NCBI RefSeq assembly: GCF_023914155.1
Contig: NZ_JAMWYS010000035.1
Coordinates: 94,016 to 158,015, forward strand
DNA from: Solitalea agri
GTDB lineage: Bacteria > Bacteroidota > Bacteroidia > Sphingobacteriales > Sphingobacteriaceae
Direction of reading: 5' to 3'
DNA: 64,000 nt
The position numbers and the translations under genes are program-made. Position 1 is the first letter of the stretch; each line of letters begins with the position of its first letter. The notes beneath the pieces are model-generated. The model searched no databases and had not been told where the DNA came from. It saw only the letters and a list, made by a program, of their open reading frames with translations. Below, piece by piece: positions 51,260-60,242 of the stretch.

Positions 51260-51829
51260 ATGTCATTACATCGTAAAACAAATCCATTGGAAACACTAGT
51301 TCTCGACAGGCACATAGACCTGGTAGAAAAATGTCGAACGGGTAGCAGTAAAGCGCAGTATGAACTTTACCGCTTGTACTCCCGCAGTATGTTTAGCGTG
51401 GCAATGCGCATATTAAATGATACAGGAGATGCCGAAGACGTGTTACAGGAGTCGTTTATTGATGCTTTTGATAAGCTCAACAGCTTTAGAAGTGAGTCGA
51501 CTTTTGGTGCATGGCTTAAGCGTATTGTCATTAACAATTCGATCAATTATTTACGTGCACGAAGAGTAAAGTTTGAAGACATTGACATGCATCCAGAGGT
51601 TGATATTGAAGATGAAACTTTTGACGAAGAAGAAATAACTCTTAAAGTAGATGAAGTAAGGCGGGCTATTCAGCAATTGGCGGATGGGTATCGAACGGTT
51701 CTCACGCTGTATTTGTTCGAGGGGTACGACCATGAAGAAATTGCCGAAATATTAAAGGTAAGCGAATCGACTTCACGAACTCAATACATACGGGCTAAGA
51801 AAAGGTTGCTGGAGATTTTGAAACAGTAG
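51260..51829 (+). CDS. ECF-type RNA polymerase sigma factor
   Basis: 189 aa. Region 2 (RMFSVAMRILNDTGDAEDVLQESFIDAFDKLNSF, about 46-84, then TFGAWLKRIVINNSINYLRARR) and region 4 helix-turn-helix (YRTVLTLYLFEGYDHEEIAEILKVSESTSRTQYIRAKKRL split across about 143-185). Starts an operon with a single-pass membrane partner and a DUF4097-type protein, a common Bacteroidota envelope-response layout. Confidence 0.94.
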   Translation: MSLHRKTNPLETLVLDRHIDLVEKCRTGSSKAQYELYRLYSRSMFSVAMRILNDTGDAEDVLQESFIDAFDKLNSFRSESTFGAWLKRIVINNSINYLRARRVKFEDIDMHPEVDIEDETFDEEEITLKVDEVRRAIQQLADGYRTVLTLYLFEGYDHEEIAEILKVSESTSRTQYIRAKKRLLEILKQ

Positions 51830-51889
51830 CCAGTCTGCAGTAAGTAATCTCCAGTAGGATGGAGAATAAAATTGAAGAAATTAGAATAA

Positions 51890-51952
51890 AAATGGATTTA
51901 AGATTGAGGCTTATCTCAAATCAAAAATCTCAAATCCCAAATCTCAAATAAG
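51890..51952. repeat. word-built intergenic repeat
   Basis: TCAAATC/CTCAAAT words occur in tandem (TCTCAAATCAAAAATCTC, then AAATCCCAAATCTCAAAT) and are partly complementary to GGATTTAAGATTGAGG just upstream at about 51893-51908. It sits between the sigma gene and its partner gene, within one transcript. Confidence 0.55.
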
Positions 51953-52498
51953 ATGAAAAATCGTTTGGAAAAATTTGTTGAAGAACACCGTGATGAATTT
52001 GATGTTTATGAACCAAGTGCTGAGGTGTGGCGCTCAATTGAGAAAACCATGCGAAAGGAACCGAAAGTGTTCAAGCTGAATTTTAACTGGCGCATTGCAG
52101 CAGCCATCGCCCTTATAATTGGTTTCGGTGTCACTGTTTTCAGAGTGGTTAACCGCCCTCCGCAGCCAGAGGATAGTCTGGCTCGTATTAATCCGGAGTA
52201 TGCGCAAACTGCCTATCACATGGCAGCCCTAATCGATATTAAACGAGATGAGCTTAAGCGTATTCAAAAGGAGCAACCTGAATTATACAAGGAGTTTTCA
52301 GGTGATTTGGAACGGCTTGACAAGAACTACCAGTCAATGAAGGTTCAGTTAAGTGGGGCTGCTAACCAGGAAAAACTGGTAGAAGCGATGATCCAGAATT
52401 TACAATTGCAGATCGATCTGTTAAATCAACAGTTAACAATAATTCAAAGAATAAACAGCAAAAATAATCAGTATGAGAACAAGGGTATTGCATTGTAA
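51953..52498 (+). CDS. putative anti-sigma-like membrane protein
   Basis: 181 aa. Residues 1-45 are charged and cytosolic (FVEEHRDEFDVYEPSAEVWRSIEKTM resembles the FD..EP....W..IE..L opening of Bacteroidota sigma partners), one membrane helix at about 47-64 (RIAAAIALIIGFGVTVFRVV), then a periplasmic helical part (about 75-175) with heptad-like Leu/Gln spacing. By order and topology it should hold the sigma factor at 51260. Its 3' end overlaps the next gene by 26 bases. Confidence 0.75.
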   Translation: MKNRLEKFVEEHRDEFDVYEPSAEVWRSIEKTMRKEPKVFKLNFNWRIAAAIALIIGFGVTVFRVVNRPPQPEDSLARINPEYAQTAYHMAALIDIKRDELKRIQKEQPELYKEFSGDLERLDKNYQSMKVQLSGAANQEKLVEAMIQNLQLQIDLLNQQLTIIQRINSKNNQYENKGIAL

Positions 52499-53525
52499 AT
52501 TTTTACTCATGGCCTTTTTGTTGCTTGCTGTAGAGGCAAGTGCTAAAGACGGTGAAAGTGCAGGGTTTGGAGTTGAGAAAACAAAAAAAGTAATAAGAGC
52601 TTACCAGGTAAGCACAAAAGATAAGCTTTTTATCGATAATAAATTTGGCTCGGTTACTATAAACACATGGGAAAAAAGCGAATTTAAAGTTGAAATAACG
52701 GTTATTGCAAATGATAACTCGGATGAAAAAGCCCAAAAGCAACTCGACAGAGTTACTATTTCCGATAGCAAATCAGGCAATGAAGTTCGTTTTGTGACTA
52801 ACATTGCCAGCGGCAATAGTTGGAATTGGAAGGGTGATGATAAAAAAGGACTTGAAGTGAATTACTCAGTTTATATGCCATCATCTAACTCATTAAGTAT
52901 TATCAATAAATACGGGCCTACAAAAATAGCTGATTTTAATGGTCCATTAAGCGTTGATCAAAGCTATGGAGGTTTTACCGCCGGTAACTTGAAAAGCAAC
53001 TCGAACTCGATTATTATTAGGTACGGCAGTGGCACAGTGGAAAGTGTTAAAACGGGAAGCTTTGATGTATCTTATTCAAAGTTAAGCATTGGCAAAGCGG
53101 GTAATGTTTCTGTAGTTCACCGGTATGGCAATCTGGATATTGATGAAGTAGACCAGTTAAGTGCTGATATCGATTATTCAGGAATAAGGATTAACCAGAT
53201 CAATCAGTCTGGATCCATTAACAGTAAATATTCCAGTGGTGTTAAGTTGAATAATGTTTCACGTTCTTTAAAATCATTGGTAATTAATGCTGCCTATTCA
53301 GGGGTTTCGTTAAGTTTCGCAGATGATGCAGCCTTTGACGTATCCGTTAATGTATCATATGGGGATTTTGGATATAATCACGACAAATCAACTACCTTAA
53401 CAGAGTCGGGTGCGGATGGGAAAAATTGGAAACCATCGAAGAGCTTTAGTGGGCATTATGGCTCCGGTACGATCAATGGTAAAATAGCAATCACTACCAG
53501 GTACGGAAATGTGAAATTCAACTAG
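52473..53525 (+). CDS. DUF4097-like secreted beta-strand-repeat protein
   Basis: 350 aa. Signal peptide about 1-24 (FLLMAFLLLAVEASA). The mature part is built of short repeating beta strands with SVTINTWEK, LSIINKYGPTKIADF, LSVDQSYGGFTAGNLKS, SIIIRYGSGTVESVK and similar rungs, as in DUF4097 (a parallel beta-helix-like fold). Role unknown, presumably a cell-envelope stress or adhesion component. Its start lies inside the preceding gene (26-base overlap), indicating translational coupling with the anti-sigma-like gene. Confidence 0.82.
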   Translation: MRTRVLHCKFLLMAFLLLAVEASAKDGESAGFGVEKTKKVIRAYQVSTKDKLFIDNKFGSVTINTWEKSEFKVEITVIANDNSDEKAQKQLDRVTISDSKSGNEVRFVTNIASGNSWNWKGDDKKGLEVNYSVYMPSSNSLSIINKYGPTKIADFNGPLSVDQSYGGFTAGNLKSNSNSIIIRYGSGTVESVKTGSFDVSYSKLSIGKAGNVSVVHRYGNLDIDEVDQLSADIDYSGIRINQINQSGSINSKYSSGVKLNNVSRSLKSLVINAAYSGVSLSFADDAAFDVSVNVSYGDFGYNHDKSTTLTESGADGKNWKPSKSFSGHYGSGTINGKIAITTRYGNVKFN

Positions 53526-53549
53526 TTGCTAAAATTATATTTGAATGTT

Positions 53550-53579
53550 AAGCCCGGTTTACCGGGCTTTTCTTTTTTA
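53550..53579 (+). terminator. intrinsic terminator
   Basis: AAGCCCGG (53550-53557), TTTA loop, CCGGGCTT (53562-53569), then TTCTTTTTT. Ends the sigma/anti-sigma/DUF4097 operon. Confidence 0.9.
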
Positions 53580-53611
53580 TTGGGTATAGAGTATTCTAAT
53601 AATTATCTTCG
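53580..53611 (+). promoter_or_regulatory. promoter of the TerC-family gene
   Basis: TTG at 53580-53582, a 21-bp spacer, then TATCTTCG at 53604-53611 (7 of 8 to TAnnTTTG), 25 bases before the ATG. Confidence 0.45.
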
Positions 53612-53636
53612 GGCTCTTTAAAACTATTAATGATCT

Positions 53637-54437
53637 ATGGAATGGATTACCAATCCCGATGCTTGGTTGGGACTTTTAACTTTAACATTTCTTGAAATTG
53701 TATTAGGAGTTGATAATATTATTTTCATCTCTATTGCTTCAGGCAAACTACCGCCTGAATTACGTAAAAAAGCAACCAATATCGGTTTGTTATTAGCAAT
53801 GGTTTTACGTATCGTTCTATTGTTAGGTATTAACGTACTGATCTCTATGAAAAAACCTTGGATTAGTTTCCATGCTTCGTGGTTTCATGGCGATTTTTCA
53901 GGCCAAAGCTTGATTTTGCTTGCGGGTGGAATCTTTTTATTGTATAAAAGTACATCTGAAATTCACCATAAATTGGAAGGCGAAGAGCATCCGGAGCAAT
54001 CAACTACAAAAAAGGCAGCGGCTAGTCTAGGCAGCGCAATACTTCAAATTACTGTTATTAACATTGTGTTTTCATTCGACTCAATTTTGACAGCTGTGGG
54101 AATGACCAATGGACTACCGAATGCACTTATTTTAATGATTGTTGCAGTGGTATTATCAATGGCTGTTATGATGCTTTTTGCGGCTCCTGTTGGAAAGTTT
54201 GTAAACGACCATCCAACCATTCAGATGTTAGGTATGGCATTTTTAATTTTGATTGGCTTTATGCTGATAACAGAATCGGCGCATTTGGGGCATGTTGTCG
54301 TTATGGGTAGTGAGGTTGGCGCCATTCCCAAAGGATACCTATACTTTGCTATTGCGTTTTCGCTTGGCGTGGAGTTCTTGAATATGCGCTTGAGAAAAAA
54401 AGGAACACCTGTTCATTTGCATTCCAGAACAGAGTAA
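53637..54437 (+). CDS. TerC-family integral membrane protein
   Basis: 266 aa with about seven hydrophobic helices. TerC landmarks: LGVDNIIFISI near 21-31 and FSFDSILTAVGM near 143-154, each with membrane-embedded Asp that bind metal in the family (TerC/Alx, manganese or other divalent-ion export). Also LVFLNMRLRKK at the end. Function in metal efflux is a family inference. Convergent with the lipoprotein gene at 54517. Confidence 0.93.
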   Translation: MEWITNPDAWLGLLTLTFLEIVLGVDNIIFISIASGKLPPELRKKATNIGLLLAMVLRIVLLLGINVLISMKKPWISFHASWFHGDFSGQSLILLAGGIFLLYKSTSEIHHKLEGEEHPEQSTTKKAAASLGSAILQITVINIVFSFDSILTAVGMTNGLPNALILMIVAVVLSMAVMMLFAAPVGKFVNDHPTIQMLGMAFLILIGFMLITESAHLGHVVVMGSEVGAIPKGYLYFAIAFSLGVEFLNMRLRKKGTPVHLHSRTE

Positions 54438-54455
54438 TAATAATACTATTTCATC

Positions 54456-54493
54456 AACACTAAAGGCCTGTTTACAAACAGGCCTTTAGTGTT
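54456..54493. terminator. bidirectional intrinsic terminator
   Basis: AACACTAAAGGCCTGTTT (54456-54473) and its exact complement (54476-54493): an 18-bp near-perfect palindrome between convergent genes. Confidence 0.88.
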
Positions 54494-54516
54494 TAAAAGT
54501 TGATATACAACAATAG

Positions 54517-55173
54517 TTATTCTTTTTGAGATACGGACGTACTATCTGTTTTAGCCAATATTTGCAGTCTTAATGGAGCATAGCCCAACGATTTTAATGT
54601 AAGCAATCCGTAAGTAGTTTCCCCGTTTTTTATTGTCTTTCCTGATAAATTATATCTTGTAAGTTCATCCTTGAATTTTTCATTAGCAGCGTTTGCAACA
54701 AGCATGTTTCCGCCTGAAATAGCAGGCCCAAGTATTAATCCTAATGGAAAGGAACTGGTTTGAACACCATTTTTAGCTGTAGTAAGTTTAGTTGGAGTTA
54801 AAAGCAAATAAAGTAAATAAATGGGTATACTTTGTTTTACATCATTATATACGACTTGAGGAGAGACTTGCACGGCAGGTGCGTCATAAGCCAGTAGTTT
54901 TATGTCTTCATTAAAAACCAGGTCTTTTCCTGATTTGTTATTGATCTTAACTGCTACTACCTGATTATTCGTTTTCACTTCTCGTCGGGCATATTTCCGA
55001 TTCCCTTTTTCTTGTAACACGTTATAAGCATAGCTTAAGGTTACATTTTTGGTATTGGACTCCCCCTGATAGCTTATTGTTTCAGGTGTTAAAGAGCGGT
55101 AAGTTGAAGCACAGCTGGTTAATAAGGTTGATGATAATGCTAACGCAATTACTTTTTTTACGCAAAGGTTCAT
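54517..55173 (-). CDS. hypothetical lipoprotein
   Basis: 218 aa. Lipobox LTSC near residues 18-21, then a soluble region with NVTLSYAYNVLQEKGNRKYARRE and VVAVKINNKSGKDLVFNEDIKLL; a hydrophobic stretch at about 112-126 (IPIYLLYLLLTPTKLT) and FPLGLILGPAISGGNMLVANAAN (about 142-164). No named family recognised, though similar lipoproteins of unknown role are common in Bacteroidota. Monocistronic or follows rlmI on the same strand (66-base gap). Confidence 0.75.
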   Translation of the reverse strand: MNLCVKKVIALALSSTLLTSCASTYRSLTPETISYQGESNTKNVTLSYAYNVLQEKGNRKYARREVKTNNQVVAVKINNKSGKDLVFNEDIKLLAYDAPAVQVSPQVVYNDVKQSIPIYLLYLLLTPTKLTTAKNGVQTSSFPLGLILGPAISGGNMLVANAANEKFKDELTRYNLSGKTIKNGETTYGLLTLKSLGYAPLRLQILAKTDSTSVSQKE

Positions 55174-55239
55174 AGATGAAAATTTCTTTTTGATGGCCTG
55201 TTAAAATTTGCGCAAAAGTATTTCTTTTTAGATATATAA

Positions 55240-56427
55240 TTAAACTATTCTGCACATAACTCCTTTCAAATATTCCGATTCGGGAAACGAAGCTAAAATT
55301 GGATGGTCTTCTGGGTGCCCGAATTGCTCAATAAACTGCACTTCTTTTCCAGCATCTAATGCAGCCCAAGCCACTGCCTGTTTTAACATATTCAATTCAA
55401 CACCACCGGAACAAGAAAAGGTAGCCAATAATCCTCCAGATTTCAATATTTTTAAAGCCTGAAGGTTAAGGTCTTTATAGGCTCTCAACGCTCTGTCAAC
55501 CGCCGAACGGCTTGGAGCAAGTTTTGGTGGGTCGAGAATAATCAAATCAAAATTTCTATTTTCTTCCTGAAAACGACGTAAAGTAGCATTTGAGTCGCCT
55601 TTAACTAACTCGTTTTCTGAATAATCAATTCCATTGGCTTGATGATTACGTCGTACCATGTCGATAGCTAATGCCGACGAATCAACGCTTGTTACTGATT
55701 TAGCACCGGCTTTTCTTGCATTGAGTGTAAATCCTCCTGCATAGCAAAAGCAATCAAGAACGTTTAATCCGTTTGCATAATCACTTACACGTTTTCGAGT
55801 GTTGCGTTGATCTAAGAAATAGCCCGATTTTTGACCGTCAGCTATATTAACCACGAATTTTAATCCATTTTCAGTTATTTCGGTGAACTCTTGTGGCTCC
55901 TTACCAATCAGCAATCCATTAGATGCTTTCAGGCCTTCTAAGCTTCTTGCGGTGGCGTCACTGCGTTCATATATTCCCGTAGGTTTTAATAATTCAAACA
56001 GATACGAAGCGATCAGTTGCTTTCTTACTTCAGTCCCTACTGTAAGTACCTGCATTACTAAATAATCAGCGTATTTATCGACAATTAAGCCTGGTAAACC
56101 ATCAGCTTCACTATAAATTAGTCGAAAAGAGTTGGTGTCAGTTGATGTTAACAAATTTTGGCGGCGGTCAATCGATGCTTTAATTTTCCCTTTCCACCAT
56201 TGATCATCTACTTCAAGCTCTTCAACCCACTCAATGGCTCTAACCGCAATTTTGGATAGTTTGTTAAAGTATCCATAAGCAAGAAATTCATTTTTTGAAT
56301 TGATAAGTCTAACTATTTCACCTTGATCAGGGGTTTGCTTTATTGTTTCCAAAGCTCCTGAAAATACCCAGGGATGATGCTGCTTTACCGCTTTGTCTTT
56401 TCCGGCTTTAAGCTGAAGAGTTTTCAT
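55240..56427 (-). CDS. rlmI: class I SAM-dependent rRNA methyltransferase (RlmI family)
   Basis: 395 aa. N-terminal PUA-type RNA-binding domain (about 1-75, HHPWVFSGALETIK), central linker, then a Rossmann methyltransferase with LDCFCYAGGFTLNARKAGA (motif I), VTSVDSSALAIDMVRRN and the DPPK catalytic loop (LIILDPPKLAPS). RlmI methylates C1962 of 23S rRNA in E. coli; the same role is likely here. Divergent from tadA with a 49-base gap. Confidence 0.92.
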   Translation of the reverse strand: MKTLQLKAGKDKAVKQHHPWVFSGALETIKQTPDQGEIVRLINSKNEFLAYGYFNKLSKIAVRAIEWVEELEVDDQWWKGKIKASIDRRQNLLTSTDTNSFRLIYSEADGLPGLIVDKYADYLVMQVLTVGTEVRKQLIASYLFELLKPTGIYERSDATARSLEGLKASNGLLIGKEPQEFTEITENGLKFVVNIADGQKSGYFLDQRNTRKRVSDYANGLNVLDCFCYAGGFTLNARKAGAKSVTSVDSSALAIDMVRRNHQANGIDYSENELVKGDSNATLRRFQEENRNFDLIILDPPKLAPSRSAVDRALRAYKDLNLQALKILKSGGLLATFSCSGGVELNMLKQAVAWAALDAGKEVQFIEQFGHPEDHPILASFPESEYLKGVMCRIV

Positions 56428-56476
56428 GCGACAAAAGTAGACTTTTGATTACACAGATTAGTATTAGTTTTGTACC

Positions 56477-56941
56477 ATGATATTCAAATTTGATGAGGAT
56501 CCGGGCGTTTCGACCGATGAGTTTTATATGAAACAGGCACTTAAAGAAGCTCAACTGGCCTTTGAAGCTGATGAGGTGCCCGTTGGAGCCATTGTAGTTT
56601 GCAGGAACCGAATCATTGCCCGTGCTCATAATCTTACCGAACGATTAAATGATGTGACCGCACATGCCGAAATGCAGGCCATTACGGCTGCTGCCAATTT
56701 TCTGAACGGGAAGTATTTAGATGAATGTACGTTGTACGTAACACTTGAACCCTGTGTTATGTGTTCTGGAGCCTTACATTGGGCTCAAATCGCCAGAATT
56801 GTGTTTGGAGCCTTTGATCCTAAACGCGGTTTTATGCGCTTAATCCCAAGTCCTTTGCATCCGAAAACAGAATTTGTGGGTGGTATTTTAGAAAATGAAT
56901 GCGGACAATTGGTTAAAGATTTCTTTAAAAAAAAGAGATAA
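56477..56941 (+). CDS. tadA: tRNA adenosine deaminase / nucleoside deaminase
   Basis: 154 aa. Zinc-dependent CDA-fold deaminase: His63-Ala-Glu65 and Pro-Cys93-x-x-Cys96 (EPCVMCSGALHWAQI). Converts the wobble adenosine of tRNA-Arg(ACG) to inosine. The alternative is guanine deaminase; TadA is favoured by length and by the FLNGKYLDECTLYVTLEPC context. Start ATG at 56477. Confidence 0.9.
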   Translation: MIFKFDEDPGVSTDEFYMKQALKEAQLAFEADEVPVGAIVVCRNRIIARAHNLTERLNDVTAHAEMQAITAAANFLNGKYLDECTLYVTLEPCVMCSGALHWAQIARIVFGAFDPKRGFMRLIPSPLHPKTEFVGGILENECGQLVKDFFKKKR

Positions 56942-57160
56942 AGGGATTTTAGAAGGCAGATTTACGATTTCCGAAATTGGTAAAGTTGTGTGTTGCTCTA
57001 ATCTTGAAACCGTCAGTCTCTCATCTCTTTTATACTTTAATTAAAATCTTGCAGTTTGCCAATAATTAATTAATTCCAAACAAGTAATTTTACCAACAAA
57101 CCATTAATGGTTTCAATGGTTATCTATTCATCTATTGTTTAACTATATAAATCTATAAAA

Positions 57161-57766
57161 ATGTCATTTGAACTACCTGCGTTGCCATACGCTTTTGACG
57201 CCCTTGAGCCAAATATCGATAAATTAACTATGGAGATTCACCATGGTAAACATCACCAGGCTTATGTAACTAATCTTAACAATGCTATTAAAGGTACTGA
57301 TGCTGAAAACTTGAGTATTGAAGAGATCTGTAAAAACGTATCTAAATACCCTGCTGCTGTTCGCAATAATGGTGGTGGTCACTACAATCACTCCTTATTT
57401 TGGTCAGTAATCGGCCCAAATGCCGGTGGTTTGCCAACCGGTGATTTAGCTAATGCAATCAATAGTGCATTCGGATCATTTGAAGCTTTTAAAGAGAAAT
57501 TTGCAACCGCGGGTGCTACTCGTTTTGGTTCGGGATGGGCTTGGTTATTAGTAAAAGATGGTAAGTTGGAAGTTTCTTCAACTCCTAATCAGGATAATCC
57601 GTTAATGGACGTAGCTGAGGTAAAAGGTACTCCAATTTTAGGGATGGATGTATGGGAACATGCTTACTATTTAAAATATCAAAATCGTCGTCCAGATTAT
57701 ATCTCTGCTTTCTTCAATGTTATTAATTGGACTGCAGTTGCTGAGCGTTTCGCTAAAGCAAAATAA
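57161..57766 (+). CDS. superoxide dismutase (Fe/Mn family)
   Basis: 201 aa, no signal peptide, so cytosolic. Metal ligands His27, His77 (in [11 protein letters not shown]), Asp163 and His167 ([14 protein letters not shown]). Gln144 in TPNQDNPLM corresponds to the outer-sphere glutamine in manganese-type enzymes, whereas iron types carry Gln in the AAQxWNH position (here GGGHYNH). Manganese or cambialistic use is inferred, so sodA is the better symbol if one is needed. Monocistronic, strong terminator downstream. Confidence 0.95.
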   Translation: MSFELPALPYAFDALEPNIDKLTMEIHHGKHHQAYVTNLNNAIKGTDAENLSIEEICKNVSKYPAAVRNNGGGHYNHSLFWSVIGPNAGGLPTGDLANAINSAFGSFEAFKEKFATAGATRFGSGWAWLLVKDGKLEVSSTPNQDNPLMDVAEVKGTPILGMDVWEHAYYLKYQNRRPDYISAFFNVINWTAVAERFAKAK

Positions 57767-57780
57767 TCACAGATCAGATA

Positions 57781-57824
57781 AAAATAAAACCCCTGATTCA
57801 ATATTGAGTCAGGGGTTTTATTTT
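57781..57824. terminator. bidirectional intrinsic terminator
   Basis: AAAATAAAACCCCTGA (57781-57796) pairs exactly with 57809-57824 around a 12-nt loop, flanked by A- and T-tracts; serves sod and the convergent DUF4270 gene. Confidence 0.92.
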
Positions 57825-57845
57825 AGTATTTTGCTTGTAACCAAT

Positions 57846-59246
57846 TTAGTTGGTTTGCTTTACATCTGAATAAATGATGCGCAATTTCATGCTGTAGCTA
57901 AGTCCTTTAGGGCCACCAAATACAGCGCGTTCACCAGAAATTGCCGGATTATCAAATGTTAAGAACAAGTTATCATCATTGGCTTTTCCATCCAGGATAT
58001 CCTGAACGTACTTGGTTACTAATATTGAATAATTCTTTTTACTTGAATTATAATAACCACTATACTCTGCCCCTGCAGGCCTATAACGAGTGTCAGAAAT
58101 GTTATTGTCGGCTATCTGAATGAATGAGCCTGATTTGTTTTGTCCTTGATTTAGGAGGATACGTGCAGGACCAGTAAAAGTTCCATCACTTCCCGGATCT
58201 ACGGTTACAATAAGTTCAGCTTTATTGATCGCTCTTTTGCTGTCTTTATTGATCAATTTAATGTATGGGAACTTCACTTTTGTTTTTACTCCAGCCATTG
58301 ACTGAACATAAACTGTTTGTTGTGTATTGGTTCCGCCGCCTAGTAAAGTTTCAATAATTGTTCCGGCATAATCATGTTTAAAATAGTTACTTTGAGCAAC
58401 TCCTCCCGATAACCTGAGAGTATGGAAAGTGGTATCAGTTGCATTATGATAGTAAAAATTTATTACTGATTTGTCGGTAGTTTGAACATTCAGTTTAAAT
58501 ATTCCGCCCAAACCTGTTGTTCCATTAGGATCAATTCGAAGTTTGATTCCTTTGAAATATGAATTAAAGTTAGCCGTACTTTCATATATTGATGAAGGGG
58601 CATTAACAAACTTTTGGATAGCATAATTTTTATCGATCGGAACTCGAATTTGTGCCTCAGCTGTTTTTAAGGTATCAGGTTTATCATTGATAAAATCCAT
58701 AACTTTTATCTTGTTCAAGTTTGGTGTTATCAATGCCGTTCCAATGGGGGTGGCATTTTTTGGGTTGAAGTACTGATTAGAATAATAGGAAGTATCAACT
58801 CTCATCGGATCGCCAAGTTCCTCAACAATAAAGCGAAACTTAGAAGTAGCGGAACCATAGAAAGTGTTTGCCAATTTTGATGTATCCTGGTAAGCTAGGA
58901 CCAATACTGCCGAATCGAGTACAGCCTCGGCAGGAAATGCAAATGCTGCGGAGTCTGGTTTTACAAATTGAGTATTTAGTTCTGCATAACTTTTGCCAAA
59001 AATAGCATCGTTCATATAGCCTAAAAGTTTGGTATTGTTGGCTGCAACGTTTCCATTGTTGGAAAAACGGTTGTCGGTTCGAACTGGCAAGTCGGCAACT
59101 AATTGCGATTGGACAGTAAATGTATCTACCTGAATACCGTTTTGATAATCTGTATCGTTTAATCCGATTCCATCTGGGTTTTCACAACCCGAAAAAATAA
59201 AAAGACTTATTAATAAAATTAATAAGTCTAGTTTAACTAATTTCAT
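57846..59246 (-). CDS. DUF4270 domain lipoprotein
   Basis: 466 aa. Lipobox FSGC near residues 18-21 (FIFSGCENPDG). DUF4270 features: GIGLNDTDYQNGIQVDTFTV after the anchor, LLGYMNDAIFGKSYAELNTQF, and the C-terminal LRIIYSDVKQ. Beta-rich secreted protein, function unknown. Begins 28 bases after the GT5-family gene stop on the same strand, so the two share a transcript; I recall the pair being conserved in Bacteroidota. Confidence 0.9.
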   Translation of the reverse strand: MKLVKLDLLILLISLFIFSGCENPDGIGLNDTDYQNGIQVDTFTVQSQLVADLPVRTDNRFSNNGNVAANNTKLLGYMNDAIFGKSYAELNTQFVKPDSAAFAFPAEAVLDSAVLVLAYQDTSKLANTFYGSATSKFRFIVEELGDPMRVDTSYYSNQYFNPKNATPIGTALITPNLNKIKVMDFINDKPDTLKTAEAQIRVPIDKNYAIQKFVNAPSSIYESTANFNSYFKGIKLRIDPNGTTGLGGIFKLNVQTTDKSVINFYYHNATDTTFHTLRLSGGVAQSNYFKHDYAGTIIETLLGGGTNTQQTVYVQSMAGVKTKVKFPYIKLINKDSKRAINKAELIVTVDPGSDGTFTGPARILLNQGQNKSGSFIQIADNNISDTRYRPAGAEYSGYYNSSKKNYSILVTKYVQDILDGKANDDNLFLTFDNPAISGERAVFGGPKGLSYSMKLRIIYSDVKQTN

Positions 59247-59274
59247 ATATGATTTAATGATCTCTAATTACTTA

Positions 59275-60096
59275 TTAAGCTGAAATCAATTCTGCGTTAG
59301 CCATTTCTTCGTAAAATTGCGCGTAGACTTCAGTTTGCTCAAAGTTAGTATAATTCATGACAGGTTTACCGCATGAGGCAATAAATTCTTCAACTTTTGG
59401 ATCAATTTTCTCGTCGCCCTTAATTACAGCATCTGCAAAGCCGATTGCTCCCATATGAAGAGCGTTATTGGTTGCCGGGGCATAATGAACAAGATCTTCT
59501 TCGGTCATTTGGCTCATTACCGCTTTTTTGCTGAAATCAGCGTTTAAAACTTCGCTGAATTCGTTTTCATAAACCGAATAAGTAACCTTCGTGTTCTTAA
59601 ACATTGGGTCGTTTTTATAGGTGGTTTTTAAATAAGCAGGTACTAAACTGCTCATCCATCCATGACAATGTACTATGTCAGGTGTCCATCCTAATTTTTT
59701 AACGGTTTCAATTGCACCTTTGCTGAAGAAAATGGTACGTTCATCGTTATCATCAAAGAACTTTTCTTTATCATCTCTAAAAACGTGCTTACGCTGGAAA
59801 TATTCTTCATTATCTAAAAAATATACCTGCATTTTTGCACCTTGAATCGAAGCCACCTTGATAATCAGCGGGTTGTCGTTGTCGTTGATCACAATATTCA
59901 TTCCCGATAGGCGAATCACTTCGTGCAAACGGTTGCGACGTTCGTTAATGCAACCGAAACGGGGCATTAAAACTCTGATCTCATAACCTTGCTCTTGGAT
60001 TGCTTGTGGAAGTTGGCGGGTGATCTTTGCAATTTCAGTCAACTCTAAAAACGGCGACATCTCGTGGGTGATGTACAGAACCTTCTTCTTTGCCAT
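59275..60096 (-). CDS. GT5 N-terminal-domain-only protein (glycogen/starch synthase homologue)
   Basis: 273 aa, resembling only the N-terminal Rossmann domain of glycogen synthase (IVHCHGWMSSLVPAYLKTTYKN, about 141-162). The family ADP-glucose motif KTGGLADV near residue 15 is replaced (MSPFLELTEIAKITRQLP), and the whole C-terminal GT-B domain is missing (a full enzyme has about 475 residues). It is therefore unlikely to make glycogen by itself. Widespread in Bacteroidota as a stand-alone gene. First of the DUF4270 transcript; divergent from panC. Confidence 0.85.
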   Translation of the reverse strand: MAKKKVLYITHEMSPFLELTEIAKITRQLPQAIQEQGYEIRVLMPRFGCINERRNRLHEVIRLSGMNIVINDNDNPLIIKVASIQGAKMQVYFLDNEEYFQRKHVFRDDKEKFFDDNDERTIFFSKGAIETVKKLGWTPDIVHCHGWMSSLVPAYLKTTYKNDPMFKNTKVTYSVYENEFSEVLNADFSKKAVMSQMTEEDLVHYAPATNNALHMGAIGFADAVIKGDEKIDPKVEEFIASCGKPVMNYTNFEQTEVYAQFYEEMANAELISA

Positions 60097-60141
60097 GCTC
60101 TTCTTTACTTAAACTAATTGTGTACTAAGCCAATAATGGTG

Positions 60142-60149
60142 CAAATATA
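60142..60149 (-). promoter_or_regulatory. -7 element of the GT5/DUF4270 operon promoter
   Basis: TATATTTG on the minus strand, perfect TAnnTTTG; start near 60135, leader about 39 nt. Confidence 0.6.
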
Positions 60150-60197
60150 CGAATATTTTATTAATTATAAAGGAATTATAGAATATGTCTTGCATTT

Positions 60198-60205
60198 TAG
60201 GTTTG
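60198..60205 (+). promoter_or_regulatory. -7 element of the panC promoter
   Basis: TAGGTTTG, perfect TAnnTTTG. Start near 60212 would leave a 31-nt leader to the TTG at 60243 and rules against the frame's earliest TTG at 60210. Confidence 0.5.
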
Positions 60206-60242
60206 GTTTTTGCAAAATTTGCGGATTTTAAACTTATTCAAG

